DNA of 64,000 bases from Rhodanobacter sp. FW104-R8 (GTDB lineage: Bacteria; Pseudomonadota; Gammaproteobacteria; Xanthomonadales; Rhodanobacteraceae). Under the pieces are notes generated by a model. It saw only the letters and a list, made by a program, of their open reading frames with translations. It was not told the DNA's origin and did no database searches. How positions within the stretch are numbered: position 1 is the stretch's first letter; each line of letters begins with the position of its first letter. Both the position numbers and the translations under genes were made by a program. This document shows positions 49,385-58,671 of the stretch, piece after piece. The stretch lies in NCBI RefSeq assembly GCF_001617365.1, contig NZ_LVJR01000018.1, positions 1-64,000 on the forward strand, given 5' to 3'.

Positions 49385-51835
49385 TTACGCGGCATCCGCC
49401 CGCGTCTTGAACGCGTGCAGTTCGTCGGTATCGAAATCGTCCACCGAGATGAACTCGAACACGCCGTCGCGCACGTGCCGGAGCAGGTCCGCCTCGGCTT
49501 CCGAAATCACCCCGGCCTGCTGCGCCTCGGCGAGCTGGCCCAGGTAGTCGTGCGAGGCGAACTGGCCGGCCTTCTGCGCCTTGCCGAACTTGCGGTCGAC
49601 CGGCTCGGCGGCGATCACGTCGGGCAGCAGCGCCTTCATGCGGCCGATCGTGTTGTTCGGTGTGGGCGTGGTGTAGACCCAGTCGGTGAGGCGCTCGAGC
49701 GCCTCGTTCGGCGCGGTGAGCAGCGCGGCGACACGGCGGCCGAGGCGATCGGACGGCGGCACCTCGCGCCGCCCCAGCGGGAACACCAGCGCGCGCAGCA
49801 GCCACGCCACCGGACGCACCGGGAAGTTGCGGATCGCACCGTCCAGCGCGTTCTGGATCAGCCACATGCACTGATGGAAACCCCAGGCCAGGAACGGGCG
49901 GTCCGCCTCCGGCCGACCGGTGTCCTCGTAGCGCTTGAGCATGGCGCTGGCGATGTACAGGTAGCTCAGCACGTCGCCCAGGCGCGCCGACAATTTTTCC
50001 TTGAACTTCAGCTTGCCGCCGAGCACGCCCATGAACACGTCGGCGCACAGCGCCAGCGCGGCGGAGTAGCGGCCGAGCTTGCGGTAGTAGCGGCGGGTGT
50101 AGTTGTCGCCGGCGGCGTCGCCCAGGCGCGCGCCGGAAAGGCCCATCGCGAAGCTGCGCACCGCGTTGGAGATGCCGAAGCCGATGTGGCCGAACAGCAG
50201 CCGGTCGAACGTCTTCAGCTGTTCGCCGCGGTCGGCGATCGACAGCGCCTGCATTTCCTTCAGCACGTAAGGATGGCAGCGGATCGCGCCCTGGCCGAAG
50301 ATCATCAGGCTGCGCGTCATGATGTTGGCGCCCTCCACCGTGATCGCGATCGGCACCGCCGACCAGCCGCGCCCGGCGTAGTTCTTCGGGCCCAGCTGAA
50401 CCGCCTTGCCGCCATGCACGTCCATGGTGTCGCTGGCGATCTGCCGCGCCCATTCGGTGGCGTGGTACTTGGCGATCGCCGACGGTACTGCCGGTTTTTC
50501 GCCGCGATCGACCGCTGCAGCGGTGGCGCGCGACAGCGCGGCGGTGGCGTAGGTGAGGCCGCCGATGCGCGCCAGCGCCTCCTCGACGCCCTCGAAGCGG
50601 GCCACCGCCAGGCCGAACTGCTTGCGCATGCGCGCGTACGCGCCGGTGGCCAGCGCCGAGGCGCGCATGCCGCCGGTGGCGTTGGACGGCAGCGAGATCG
50701 CGCGGCCCACCGACAGGCATTCCACCAGCATGCGCCAGCCGTGGCCAGCCATGTGCGGGCCGCCGATCAGTACCGACAGCGGCGCGAACACGTCCTTGCC
50801 GCGCACCGGACCATTCTGGAACGGGATGTTCAGCGGGAAGTGGCGCCGGCCGATCTCGAGGCCGGGCGTGGAGCGCGGCAGCAAGGCCAGGGTGATGCCG
50901 AGGTCGTCCTTGTCGCCGAGCAGGTGTTCGGGGTCGTACATGCGGAAGGCCAGGCCGACCACGGTGGCCACCGGCGCCAGCGTGATGTAGCGCTTGTCGA
51001 AGGTGAGCTTGATGCCGAGCGTCTCGACGCCGTCGACCACTTGCCTGCAGACAATGCCTACGTCGGGGATCGAGGTGGCGTCGGAGCCGGCGTACGGGCC
51101 GGTCAGCGCGAAGCAGGGAATCTCCTCGCCCACCGCCAGGCGCGGCAGGTAGTGGTTCTTCTGCTCGTCGCTGCCGTAGTGCAGCAGCAGCTCGGCCGGC
51201 CCCAGCGAGTTCGGCACGGCCACGGTGGAAGACACCGTGGCCGACATCGTGGACAGTTTCTGCAGCACCGCCGAATGCGCCAGCGCGGAGAACTCGAGGC
51301 CGCCGTACCGCTTCGGGATGATCATGCCGAAGAAGCGGTGCTTCTTGATGAACTCCCACACCTCCGGCGGCAGGTCAGCCAGTTCGTGGGTGATCTGCCA
51401 GTCGTCGATCATCGCGCAGAGTTCTTCCACCGGACCGTCCATGAAGGCCTGCTCCTCCACGGAGAGCTCCGGCTTCGGCTGCTTCAGCAGTTCGTGCCAG
51501 TCCGGCTTGCCGGAGAACAGCTCGCCCTCGAAACCGACTGTGCCCGCCTCCAGCGCGGTCTGCTCGGTCTCCGACAGTTTCGGCGTGACCTTGGCGAACA
51601 GCTTCAGCAGCGGGAGGCTGATCTGCTGGCGACGGAAGTCCACCAGCAGCAGCGGCAACGCGATCGCCAGCTCGACGATCAGCAGGATCGCCGTGGTCCA
51701 CGGCGCATGCGCGATCAGGCCGACCACAAGCGTGGCGACGATGGTGGCGATCGCCCAGGTGCGCAGGCTGCTGCGGTGATAGGCGCAGGCGCCGGAGGCA
51801 AGCACCGCCGCCAGCAGGGTCAGTATCACGGACAT
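49385..51835 (-). CDS. fadE: acyl-CoA dehydrogenase FadE
   Basis: An 816-residue protein of the long FadE type used by gammaproteobacteria for the first step of beta-oxidation. Residues 1-65 hold two membrane segments. The dehydrogenase core has PEVWEFIKKHRFFGMIIPKRYGGLEFS, FALTGPYAGSDATS (FAD and substrate site) and GGRGWS-like NYAGRGWSAVP; the C-terminal DUF1974 half is present. The length is normal. It starts nine bases after the hydrolase gene in one operon. Confidence 0.94.
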   Translation of the reverse strand: MSVILTLLAAVLASGACAYHRSSLRTWAIATIVATLVVGLIAHAPWTTAILLIVELAIALPLLLVDFRRQQISLPLLKLFAKVTPKLSETEQTALEAGTVGFEGELFSGKPDWHELLKQPKPELSVEEQAFMDGPVEELCAMIDDWQITHELADLPPEVWEFIKKHRFFGMIIPKRYGGLEFSALAHSAVLQKLSTMSATVSSTVAVPNSLGPAELLLHYGSDEQKNHYLPRLAVGEEIPCFALTGPYAGSDATSIPDVGIVCRQVVDGVETLGIKLTFDKRYITLAPVATVVGLAFRMYDPEHLLGDKDDLGITLALLPRSTPGLEIGRRHFPLNIPFQNGPVRGKDVFAPLSVLIGGPHMAGHGWRMLVECLSVGRAISLPSNATGGMRASALATGAYARMRKQFGLAVARFEGVEEALARIGGLTYATAALSRATAAAVDRGEKPAVPSAIAKYHATEWARQIASDTMDVHGGKAVQLGPKNYAGRGWSAVPIAITVEGANIMTRSLMIFGQGAIRCHPYVLKEMQALSIADRGEQLKTFDRLLFGHIGFGISNAVRSFAMGLSGARLGDAAGDNYTRRYYRKLGRYSAALALCADVFMGVLGGKLKFKEKLSARLGDVLSYLYIASAMLKRYEDTGRPEADRPFLAWGFHQCMWLIQNALDGAIRNFPVRPVAWLLRALVFPLGRREVPPSDRLGRRVAALLTAPNEALERLTDWVYTTPTPNNTIGRMKALLPDVIAAEPVDRKFGKAQKAGQFASHDYLGQLAEAQQAGVISEAEADLLRHVRDGVFEFISVDDFDTDELHAFKTRADAA

Positions 51836-51844
51836 CTCAACACC

Positions 51845-52750
51845 TCATTGCGATTGAACGGCGCCGGCGACGCGCCGGCCGGCGGGTAAGGGGGCAAGAC
51901 TCTGCGCGAAACGCACGACCTCGCGCGTGAAGGCATCGTTCGCGTCGCCCGCCACCATGTGGGTGGCGTGCGGCAGTTCCACATGCTGCGCATGCGGCAC
52001 CAGTTGCAGGAATTCGTCGACGGTGGCGCGCGACACCACATCGCTGCGCGCGCCGGACAGCAGCAGCACGGGCACCTCGATCTTCGTTGCGGCGGCCTGC
52101 AGGCGCGGCTGGTAGCGCTCGCTCTCCTGCACCAGGTCGCCGGCGAGCAGGGCCGGGTCCCAGTGCCAGCGCAGCCGGCCATCGGCGCCTTCGCGCAGCA
52201 GCGGGCGCAGTTGCTGCTCGCTCTTGCGCTCGCGCCGCTGCGGCAGGTAGGCGGCGATCTGCTCGGCCGCCTCGGCGTAATCGGCAAAGCCGTCCGGATG
52301 CGCCTGCATGAAGGCGAGGATGCGTTCCACGCCGCGGGTCTCCCAGCGCGGCGTGATGTCCACCAGCACCAAGGCGCGAAACGGCGACGGGCGCACCTCG
52401 CCGGCCAGCACGAGGCCGAGCAGGCCGCCCATCGACGCGCCGACCAGGACCGGCGGCTGCGGCTGCGCCACGGCCAGCCGCCGCAGATCGTCGGCGAACT
52501 GGTCCATGTGGTAGTTGCCGCCGGGCACCCGGTCGCTTTCGCCGTGGCCGCGCGCGTCGAAGGTGACGCAGCGGCAGCCCGCCTGTGCCAGCGCCGCGGC
52601 CGTACCGTTCCAGGCGCCACGGGTCTGGCCGAAACCGTGCGCGAACAGCAGGGTCGGATGACCGTCCGGGCAGCGCGTCTCCACCGCCAGAGTCAGGTCG
52701 GCAGCGGGGAAGCGGCTGATCGCCGGGGACGCAGGGACATTGTTCACCAT
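51845..52750 (-). CDS. alpha/beta hydrolase
   Basis: A 301-residue hydrolase. The oxyanion segment is LLFAHGFGQTRGAWN, the nucleophile elbow GASMGG (Ser about 110), the acid near SGARSDVV and the catalytic His in HATHMVAG. No signal peptide. Context with fadE, a thioesterase and a TetR regulator suggests a lipase or ester hydrolase feeding fatty acids to beta-oxidation. The start ATG lies inside an inverted repeat (52747-52764), and no strong ribosome binding site is seen. Confidence 0.85.
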   Translation of the reverse strand: MVNNVPASPAISRFPAADLTLAVETRCPDGHPTLLFAHGFGQTRGAWNGTAAALAQAGCRCVTFDARGHGESDRVPGGNYHMDQFADDLRRLAVAQPQPPVLVGASMGGLLGLVLAGEVRPSPFRALVLVDITPRWETRGVERILAFMQAHPDGFADYAEAAEQIAAYLPQRRERKSEQQLRPLLREGADGRLRWHWDPALLAGDLVQESERYQPRLQAAATKIEVPVLLLSGARSDVVSRATVDEFLQLVPHAQHVELPHATHMVAGDANDAFTREVVRFAQSLAPLPAGRRVAGAVQSQ

Positions 52751-52764
52751 ACGGAAGAGTATGG
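52747..52764. promoter_or_regulatory. candidate TetR operator
   Basis: CCATAC-GGAAGA-GTATGG is a perfect 6-base inverted repeat over the hydrolase start. The half-site CCATAC recurs at 52880-52885, five bases before the TetR start, so one regulator could control both genes. Confidence 0.5.
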
Positions 52765-52889
52765 ATTGCTCCGGCGAGCGGCGTCAACCATGCGCCGTGC
52801 GTTCCGGCGGCCGTCCGGGCAAAGCCGGAGCCCTCGGCCGGATCGACATTCCGCATTACAAATGCACGGGGTGCCGCTACCATACGCAC

Positions 52890-53468
52890 ATGAATGTCAG
52901 TAGCAAGCCAGAACGCACCCGGCTGTCGGCCGAGGATTGGGAACTTGCCGCCCTGCAGCTGATCGCCGAACAAGGCGTCGGCGCACTCGCGGTGGAAGCG
53001 CTGGCACGCCAGCTGGGCGTGACCAAGGGCAGCTTCTACTGGCACTTCCGTACCCGCGAAGCCCTGCTGCATGCCGCGCTGGAACGCTGGGAACAGTACG
53101 GCGAGCGCGAAGTGCTGGGCCAGATCGAGCAGATCACCGACCCGCGCCAGCGCCTGCCCGAGCTGTTCCGCCGCGTCGCACACGAGTTGCAGCCGCACCG
53201 CGTCTACGCCGCCCTGCTGAAGGCGCTGGACCACCCGCAGGTGGTGCCGGTGATGGCCCGCGTATCGCAGCGGCGCATGGAGTTCCTCACCACCGCCTAT
53301 CGCGAAGCCGGCCTGCCCCCTGGCGAGGCGCTCAACCGCGCGCGGCTGACCTATGCCGCCTACGTCGGTTTCCTGCAGCTGAACTTCACGCTGGGCCTGC
53401 CGCGGATCAACCTGGAAGAGTTCGACGCCTACGTCGAACACATGATCGCGACCCTGATTCCGGCCTGA
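52890..53468 (+). CDS. TetR/AcrR family transcriptional regulator
   Basis: A 192-residue regulator. The N-terminal helix-turn-helix (about 15-60) reads ALQLIAEQGVGALAVEALARQLGVTKGSFYWHFRTREALL, the standard TetR signature. The C-terminal part is an effector domain of unknown ligand; an acyl-CoA would fit the neighbours. It is divergent from the hydrolase-fadE-thioesterase operon with 139 bases between the starts. Confidence 0.92.
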   Translation: MNVSSKPERTRLSAEDWELAALQLIAEQGVGALAVEALARQLGVTKGSFYWHFRTREALLHAALERWEQYGEREVLGQIEQITDPRQRLPELFRRVAHELQPHRVYAALLKALDHPQVVPVMARVSQRRMEFLTTAYREAGLPPGEALNRARLTYAAYVGFLQLNFTLGLPRINLEEFDAYVEHMIATLIPA

Positions 53469-53594
53469 GCCAGCTCTGCGGAACACCCCGTACGGCGCCA
53501 TCCGGCGCCGTTTCTGCTGCACGGAACCTTGCAATACCAGTGCGCGCAAACTACCGTGCCAACTCCTTTTTTCCACAAGACCTTAGGGGACACG

Positions 53595-55379
53595 ATGGCC
53601 AGCAAGCTGGAAGCGCTTGATCGTTGGGTAGCCGAAGTGGCGGCGCTGACCCGCCCTGCGCGGATCCACTGGTGCGACGGTTCGGACGCCGAATACCAGA
53701 CCCTGCTGCGGCAGATGCTGGCCGACGGCACCCTGATTGAACTGAACCAGCGGACCCATCCGGGCTGCTACCTGCACCGCTCCCACCCCACCGACGTGGC
53801 CCGCGTCGAGCACCTCACCCTGATCTGCCACCCGAACCGGGAAGACGCCGGCCCCAACAACCACTGGATGGACCCGGCCGAGGCGCACGCGAAGATCGAC
53901 GCGCTGTTCGACGGCTGCATGGAAGGCCGCACTATGTACGTGATCCCGTACTGCATGGGCCCGATCGACTCGCCGCTGGCGCGCTGCGGCGTGGAGATCA
54001 CCGACAGCCCGTACGTGGTCGCCAACATGAAGATCATGACCCGCATGGGCGCTGCCGCGCAGGCGCGGATCGAGCGTGAGGGCCGCTTCGTGAAGGGCCT
54101 GCATTCCAAGGGAGAGCTCGACCCGGAGCGCCGCTGGATCATGCACTTCCCGGCCGAGCTCACGATCAAGTCCTACGGCTCCGGCTACGGCGGCAACGCG
54201 CTGCTGGGCAAGAAGTGCCACGCGCTGCGCATCGCCAGCCACCAGGCGCGCAGCGAAGGCTGGCTGGCCGAGCACATGCTGATCGTCGGCATCGAGAACC
54301 CGCAGGGCGAGACGCACTACGTCGCCGCCGCGTTCCCGTCCGCCTGCGGCAAGACCAACCTGTCGATGCTGATTCCGCCGCAAGGCTACCTGCGCGATGG
54401 CTGGAAGGTGTGGACGGTCGGCGACGACATCTGCTGGATGCGTCCCGGCGCGGACGGACGGCTGTACGCGATCAACCCGGAAGCCGGCTTCTTCGGCGTG
54501 GCGCCGGGCACCTGCGACGCCACCAACCACAATGCCATGAAGAGCATCTCGCACGACACCATCTTCACCAACGTCGCCGTCACCGCCGACAACCAGCCGT
54601 GGTGGGAAGGCCTGCCCGGCACGCCAGTCACCGACTGGCAGGGACGTCCGTACGATCCGGCCAACGGCCCGGCCGCGCACCCGAACTCGCGCTTCACGGT
54701 CAGTGCGAAGCAGTGCCCGACCTGGTCGGAGCAGGCCGAGGCGCCGCAGGGCGTGCCGATCAGCGCAATCGTGTTCGGCGGCCGCCGGCCCTCGCTGCTG
54801 CCGCTGGTGATGGAAGCGCGCGACTGGACCCACGGCGTGCTGATGGGCGCCGCGATGGGCTCGGAAACCACCGCGGCGGCCACCGGCGCGGTCGGCGTGC
54901 TGCGCCGCGACTCGATGGCGATGAAGCCGTTCTGCGGCTACCACTACGGCGACTACTTCGCGCACTGGCTGTCGTTCGACAAGCCGGGCGCGAAGCTGCC
55001 GAAGATCTTCCACGTCAACTGGTTCCGCAAGGGCGCCGACGGCAAGTTCCTGTGGCCGGGCTTCGGCGACAACCTGCGCGTGCTGGAATGGATGATCGAC
55101 CGCACCGAAGGCCGCGCGAGCGGCGTCGAGACGCCGATCGGCATCCTGCCGGGCGAGGGCGAGCTCAAGCTGGACGGACTCAAGCTCGAGCGCGCCAGGC
55201 TCGACGAGCTGCTCGACGTGGACAACGCCGGCTGGCAGGCCGAGTTGTCGGCCATCGGCGAGTACCTCGACAGCTTCGCCCCGCGGCTGCCCGAACGCCT
55301 GCGCCGGGAGCAGCAGCGCGTGGCGCAGGCACTGCAGGACGATGCCGACCAGTCGCGTCGCGAAGCCATCGCCTCCTGA
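53595..55379 (+). CDS. pckG: phosphoenolpyruvate carboxykinase (GTP)
   Basis: A 594-residue enzyme that turns oxaloacetate and GTP into phosphoenolpyruvate for gluconeogenesis. The GTP-type kinase loop FPSACGKTNLSML is near residue 248, with the mobile active Cys in it; GGNALLGKKCHALRIAS and GVLMGAAMGSETTAAA are also specific to the GTP form. The ATG at 53595 follows GGGGA; upstream starts have no support. Its position next to beta-oxidation genes suits growth on fatty acids. Confidence 0.96.
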   Translation: MASKLEALDRWVAEVAALTRPARIHWCDGSDAEYQTLLRQMLADGTLIELNQRTHPGCYLHRSHPTDVARVEHLTLICHPNREDAGPNNHWMDPAEAHAKIDALFDGCMEGRTMYVIPYCMGPIDSPLARCGVEITDSPYVVANMKIMTRMGAAAQARIEREGRFVKGLHSKGELDPERRWIMHFPAELTIKSYGSGYGGNALLGKKCHALRIASHQARSEGWLAEHMLIVGIENPQGETHYVAAAFPSACGKTNLSMLIPPQGYLRDGWKVWTVGDDICWMRPGADGRLYAINPEAGFFGVAPGTCDATNHNAMKSISHDTIFTNVAVTADNQPWWEGLPGTPVTDWQGRPYDPANGPAAHPNSRFTVSAKQCPTWSEQAEAPQGVPISAIVFGGRRPSLLPLVMEARDWTHGVLMGAAMGSETTAAATGAVGVLRRDSMAMKPFCGYHYGDYFAHWLSFDKPGAKLPKIFHVNWFRKGADGKFLWPGFGDNLRVLEWMIDRTEGRASGVETPIGILPGEGELKLDGLKLERARLDELLDVDNAGWQAELSAIGEYLDSFAPRLPERLRREQQRVAQALQDDADQSRREAIAS

Positions 55380-55522
55380 AGCATCCCGTCACGGGCGGAT
55401 TCATCGCGATCCTCCCGTGAGGCCTGCAGCTACGCCACTGCGGCGCCCGTTCCAACCCTTTCGCGCAACGTCGCATCCAAGCTGGCAAGATGACTGCCGC
55501 CTGTCCTGCCCTTGGAAGCTCC

Positions 55523-56068
55523 ATGTCGCCTGCCTCAACGGGAGCGAACGACAGCGATGACGTGCGCGCCGCGGCCGCCGGCGACCGCGGCGCGTTCCAG
55601 CGGCTTTACCGGCTGCACGTGGGCCGCGTGCACGGAGCGGTGTACCGGCTCGCCGGCTACGACCATGCCCGCGCCGAGGACCTTACCCAGGATGCGTTCG
55701 TCCGCGCCTGGCAGAAGCTGCCCGGCTTCCGCCACGAGAGCGCCTTCGGCACCTGGCTGTACCGGCTCGCGGTGAACGTGGCGCTGATGGACATCCGCGC
55801 CCGCGGCGCCGACCCGGTGAGCATGGTGGACGACGATCACCTGCCCGACGCCGGCGAGACGCCGTTCTGCGCGGCCGAGCGCGAGGAACTGGAACACGCC
55901 GTCGGCAAGCTGCCGCCGCGCGCCCGTGCCGTGCTGGTACTGCACGACATCGAAGGCTGGAAGCACGAGGAAATCGCCGCCGAGCTGGCGATGGCCGTCG
56001 GTACGTCGAAAGCGCAGTTGCACCGCGCCCGCGGCCTGTTGCGCAAGGCATTGGGAGAAAGCTCATGA
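55523..56068 (+). CDS. ECF-type RNA polymerase sigma factor
   Basis: A 181-residue sigma-70 family factor. Region 2 (about 25-95) has DLTQDAFVRAWQKLPGFRHESAFGTWLYRLAVN, region 4 (about 120-175) LPPRARAVLVLHDIEGWKHEEIAAELAMAVGTSKAQLHRAR. There is no region 3, as in ECF factors. ATG 55523 has GGAAG five bases upstream, better than the ATG at 55490. It overlaps the next gene (ATGA) in a three-gene operon. Confidence 0.93.
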   Translation: MSPASTGANDSDDVRAAAAGDRGAFQRLYRLHVGRVHGAVYRLAGYDHARAEDLTQDAFVRAWQKLPGFRHESAFGTWLYRLAVNVALMDIRARGADPVSMVDDDHLPDAGETPFCAAEREELEHAVGKLPPRARAVLVLHDIEGWKHEEIAAELAMAVGTSKAQLHRARGLLRKALGESS

Positions 56069-56511
56069 ACGAATTCGAATGGCGCCGGCAGATGCGCGGC
56101 CTGCGCCGGCCACTCGCGCCACGGCGCGACCTGTGGGCCGCGATCGAAGCCGCACTGGACGATGCCGGCCAAGGCGATCCGCACGCCACCGCCCCTCCGG
56201 CCGCACCACCTCGCCGCCGCTGGCGGGTCGCCGCCGGTCTCGCCGCCTCGCTGCTGCTGGCCGGCGGCCTCGGCTGGCACTGGCGGCAAGTGCCGGCGAC
56301 CACCCCGCTCGCCACCGCTGCCAAGCTCCCGGCGAGCTGGAAGCCGTCCGATCCGCGCCTGGCCGGCGCCGCGATCGAGCTGGACGCCGCGCGGATGGAA
56401 CTGCAGATGGCGATCCGGCAGGCGCCGGACTCGCCGGCGCTGCAGCGCCTGCTCGGCCGCACCGAACGTCAACAGGCGCAGCTGCGCCACCTGGCCGGCC
56501 AGGCCGGCTGA
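56065..56511 (+). CDS. probable membrane anti-sigma factor
   Basis: A 148-residue protein: a short cytoplasmic N-terminus (WRRQMRGLRRPLAPRRDLWAAIEAAL), one membrane segment (about 52-70) and a periplasmic part with a coiled-coil-like AIELDAARMELQMAIRQ. The place right after an ECF sigma gene and the topology suggest an anti-sigma factor. The zinc-type His-Cys motif of ZAS domains is absent, so it is a divergent type. Confidence 0.72.
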   Translation: MNEFEWRRQMRGLRRPLAPRRDLWAAIEAALDDAGQGDPHATAPPAAPPRRRWRVAAGLAASLLLAGGLGWHWRQVPATTPLATAAKLPASWKPSDPRLAGAAIELDAARMELQMAIRQAPDSPALQRLLGRTERQQAQLRHLAGQAG

Positions 56512-56528
56512 GATCCACAGGAACGACC

Positions 56529-57431
56529 ATGAAAACCGTCCGCTACCTTCCCCTCCTGCTGTGCTTCTGCATCGGCCAGGCCCTCGCCGACACGCCGATC
56601 CAGCTGCGCCATGACGCCACTCCGACCGCCCGCATCCGCATCAGCAACGTCGCCGGCACGGTGAACGTGACCGCCTGGGACCGCAACGAGGTTCAGGTCG
56701 GCGGCCGGCTCGGCGAAGGCGCCCGGCCGCTGGCGATCAGCGGCAGCAACGGCAACCTGGAGATCAGGGTCGAGCCGCAGGGCGGCTCCGGCCGGTTCAA
56801 CTGGGGCGGCGACAGCAAGATGGCGCCCACCACCCTGGAACTGCACGTACCCAGGGCGGCCTCGCTCGAGGTCAGCGTGATCAGTGCACCGCTGGTCATC
56901 GACGGCATGAGCGGCGGCAGCATCCAGGTCAACACGGTCAGCGGCAAGGCACGCATCAATGCACGCACGCCCTCGCTCAAGGTGGACAGTGTCAGCGGCA
57001 ACATCGAGCAGGCCGGACATGCCGAACGGGCCGAACTGCAGACCGTCAGCGGCGACATCCTGGCTCCCGCGTTGGGCGGCAACGTCGGACTGCAGACGAT
57101 TTCCGGCCATGTCCAGGCCAGCGGCGGGCCATGGCAGAAACTTACGCTCAGCACGGTATCCGGCGACGTGCAGCTGACCGGCGCGCCGGCAGCCGGCGGC
57201 AGCCTCGGCATCGACAGCATGAGCGGCAACGTGCAGCTGCTGCTGCCGGCGAACACCTCCGGCAGCCTGCACGCCAGCAGCTTCAGCGGCAACCTGCGCA
57301 GCGATTTCGGCACCCCGACGCAACCCGAGCACGGCCCCGGCAGCTCGCTCGACGTCCGCCTCGGCGACGGCCGCGGCAAGATCAACATCGAGACCTTCAG
57401 CGGCGACCTGCGCGTGCGCAAGCAAGGCTGA
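56529..57431 (+). CDS. exported DUF4097 beta-repeat protein
   Basis: A 300-residue protein with a signal peptide (to about residue 21, QALA). From about residue 100 it is built of repeating beta units around the words SVSGN, TVSGD, TISGH, TVSGD, SMSGN and SFSGD, each 18-25 residues apart, the right-handed beta pattern of DUF4097 (putative adhesin) proteins. AGGA precedes the ATG. As third gene with a sigma/anti-sigma pair it may sense or answer envelope stress. Confidence 0.85.
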   Translation: MKTVRYLPLLLCFCIGQALADTPIQLRHDATPTARIRISNVAGTVNVTAWDRNEVQVGGRLGEGARPLAISGSNGNLEIRVEPQGGSGRFNWGGDSKMAPTTLELHVPRAASLEVSVISAPLVIDGMSGGSIQVNTVSGKARINARTPSLKVDSVSGNIEQAGHAERAELQTVSGDILAPALGGNVGLQTISGHVQASGGPWQKLTLSTVSGDVQLTGAPAAGGSLGIDSMSGNVQLLLPANTSGSLHASSFSGNLRSDFGTPTQPEHGPGSSLDVRLGDGRGKINIETFSGDLRVRKQG

Positions 57432-57455
57432 GCGCCGCCGGTGCCGCCGGAAACG

Positions 57456-57486
57456 AAAACGCCGTCGCGCTAGCGACGGCGTTTTT
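57456..57486. terminator. bidirectional intrinsic terminator
   Basis: Perfect 13-base stem AAAACGCCGTCGC / GCGACGGCGTTTT with loop GCTA, then T. The A-run on the left gives a T-run on the minus strand, so it serves the DUF4097 operon and the convergent gene ending at 57518. Confidence 0.92.
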
Positions 57487-57517
57487 CATGATGCGCGGGA
57501 ACGGGCGGACGGGCCGC

Positions 57518-58423
57518 TCAGAGGTCCTGGTGATACTGCACGTACGGCGTGCGCGACTGGTCCGGCTCCGGGCCAGCCGGCGTATTGGCCGGGGTGCCGG
57601 ACGACCACAGGTTCTGCGCGCCGACGCTCAGCGAGCCGCGCCACGGCAAACGCCAGGTCACGCCCAGGTCGATGCTGTTCCAGCGCCGGTCTGCGTTCAG
57701 GCTGCCGGGAATGCCGGCCTGCGGCTGCATCGTGCGGCCGACCAGCACGCCGCTCAGCGGGCCATGATCGACGCCGAAGCTCAGCGCCTTCTGGTCCAGC
57801 GCATTGATGCCGAGCAGATTGCCCGGCAGCAGGTGGACGCGGCCGACGCTGGCGCCCACGTCGATGCCGCTCTTGCTGCCCAGCGCCAGCCGACCGTGCG
57901 CCTTCAGCTGGGAGCTGCTGTCGAAATCGGGCAGGCCGTCGACACCCGGCGCCGCACCCGGCAGCACGCGCGGCAGCACCGCATTGTTGTCCGGCACCTT
58001 GCTCGCGCCCACGCTCACGCCCACGCTGTAACGGCCGGCATCGAACGTGGCGCCCACCTCGCTGTCGAGCACGCGCAGATTCGAGTTGGCCCACGAAAGC
58101 TCGCTGACCTCGGCGTGCGCCTGCAACTGCGGACCCAGCCCATATTGCAGGCCGGTGGTCGTCACGCCGGTGGCGTCGACCACGCGCGGGGCCAGTTGCG
58201 GATTCCTGCGCAGCGCCTCGGCACCGGTGCTGCGATCCGCCTTGAGCGTCAGCAACTGGCCATCGGTGCCGCGCCACAGCGGCACCGCCGTACCGGTTCC
58301 GCCCACCTGCCCGGCCGGCCGCGCCAGCAGTTCCTGGGCCGTGGCGCTGTCGGCGCCCACGGACTGTCCCGCCGCCGCAAACGGCAGCAGGAGAATCAGC
58401 AACAGGGCAGACAGGCGGCGCAT
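57518..58423 (-). CDS. exported protein, probable outer-membrane beta-barrel
   Basis: A 301-residue protein with signal peptide MRRLSALLLILLLPFAAAG. The mature chain has alternating strands such as YSVGVSVGASKV, SGIDVGASVGRV and GSLSVGAQNLWSSG, which suggest a small barrel, and it ends in YVQYHQDL. A longer start 93 bases upstream lacks a signal peptide at its end and is rejected. No family is recognised with certainty and the role is unknown. Confidence 0.72.
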   Translation of the reverse strand: MRRLSALLLILLLPFAAAGQSVGADSATAQELLARPAGQVGGTGTAVPLWRGTDGQLLTLKADRSTGAEALRRNPQLAPRVVDATGVTTTGLQYGLGPQLQAHAEVSELSWANSNLRVLDSEVGATFDAGRYSVGVSVGASKVPDNNAVLPRVLPGAAPGVDGLPDFDSSSQLKAHGRLALGSKSGIDVGASVGRVHLLPGNLLGINALDQKALSFGVDHGPLSGVLVGRTMQPQAGIPGSLNADRRWNSIDLGVTWRLPWRGSLSVGAQNLWSSGTPANTPAGPEPDQSRTPYVQYHQDL

Positions 58424-58671
58424 CAGTTTGAACCCGTGGATCTCGGCAAGTAAGGCTATCCGGGCAGCAGTATACCCCGCTTTACGTTTTACTAACACCC
58501 AGAAAACTCGCGCCAACTCACAAAATGACAGGGTTTCCGCGCCTGTTTCGACCCCTGTGGCGCCATCAGGTTCCCGCCCGTGGAAACTGGCGACGGGGCC
58601 GGCTTACACGATATAAAGGGGTGCGGCACCGCACCGATCCTGCCGGATCGCACCGGAATCCACCCAGCCCC

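Noticed and set aside
56829-57420. Repeated SVSGN/TVSGD words looked like a DNA tandem repeat
   Set aside because: The DNA units differ in length and sequence; it is a protein-level beta repeat of DUF4097.
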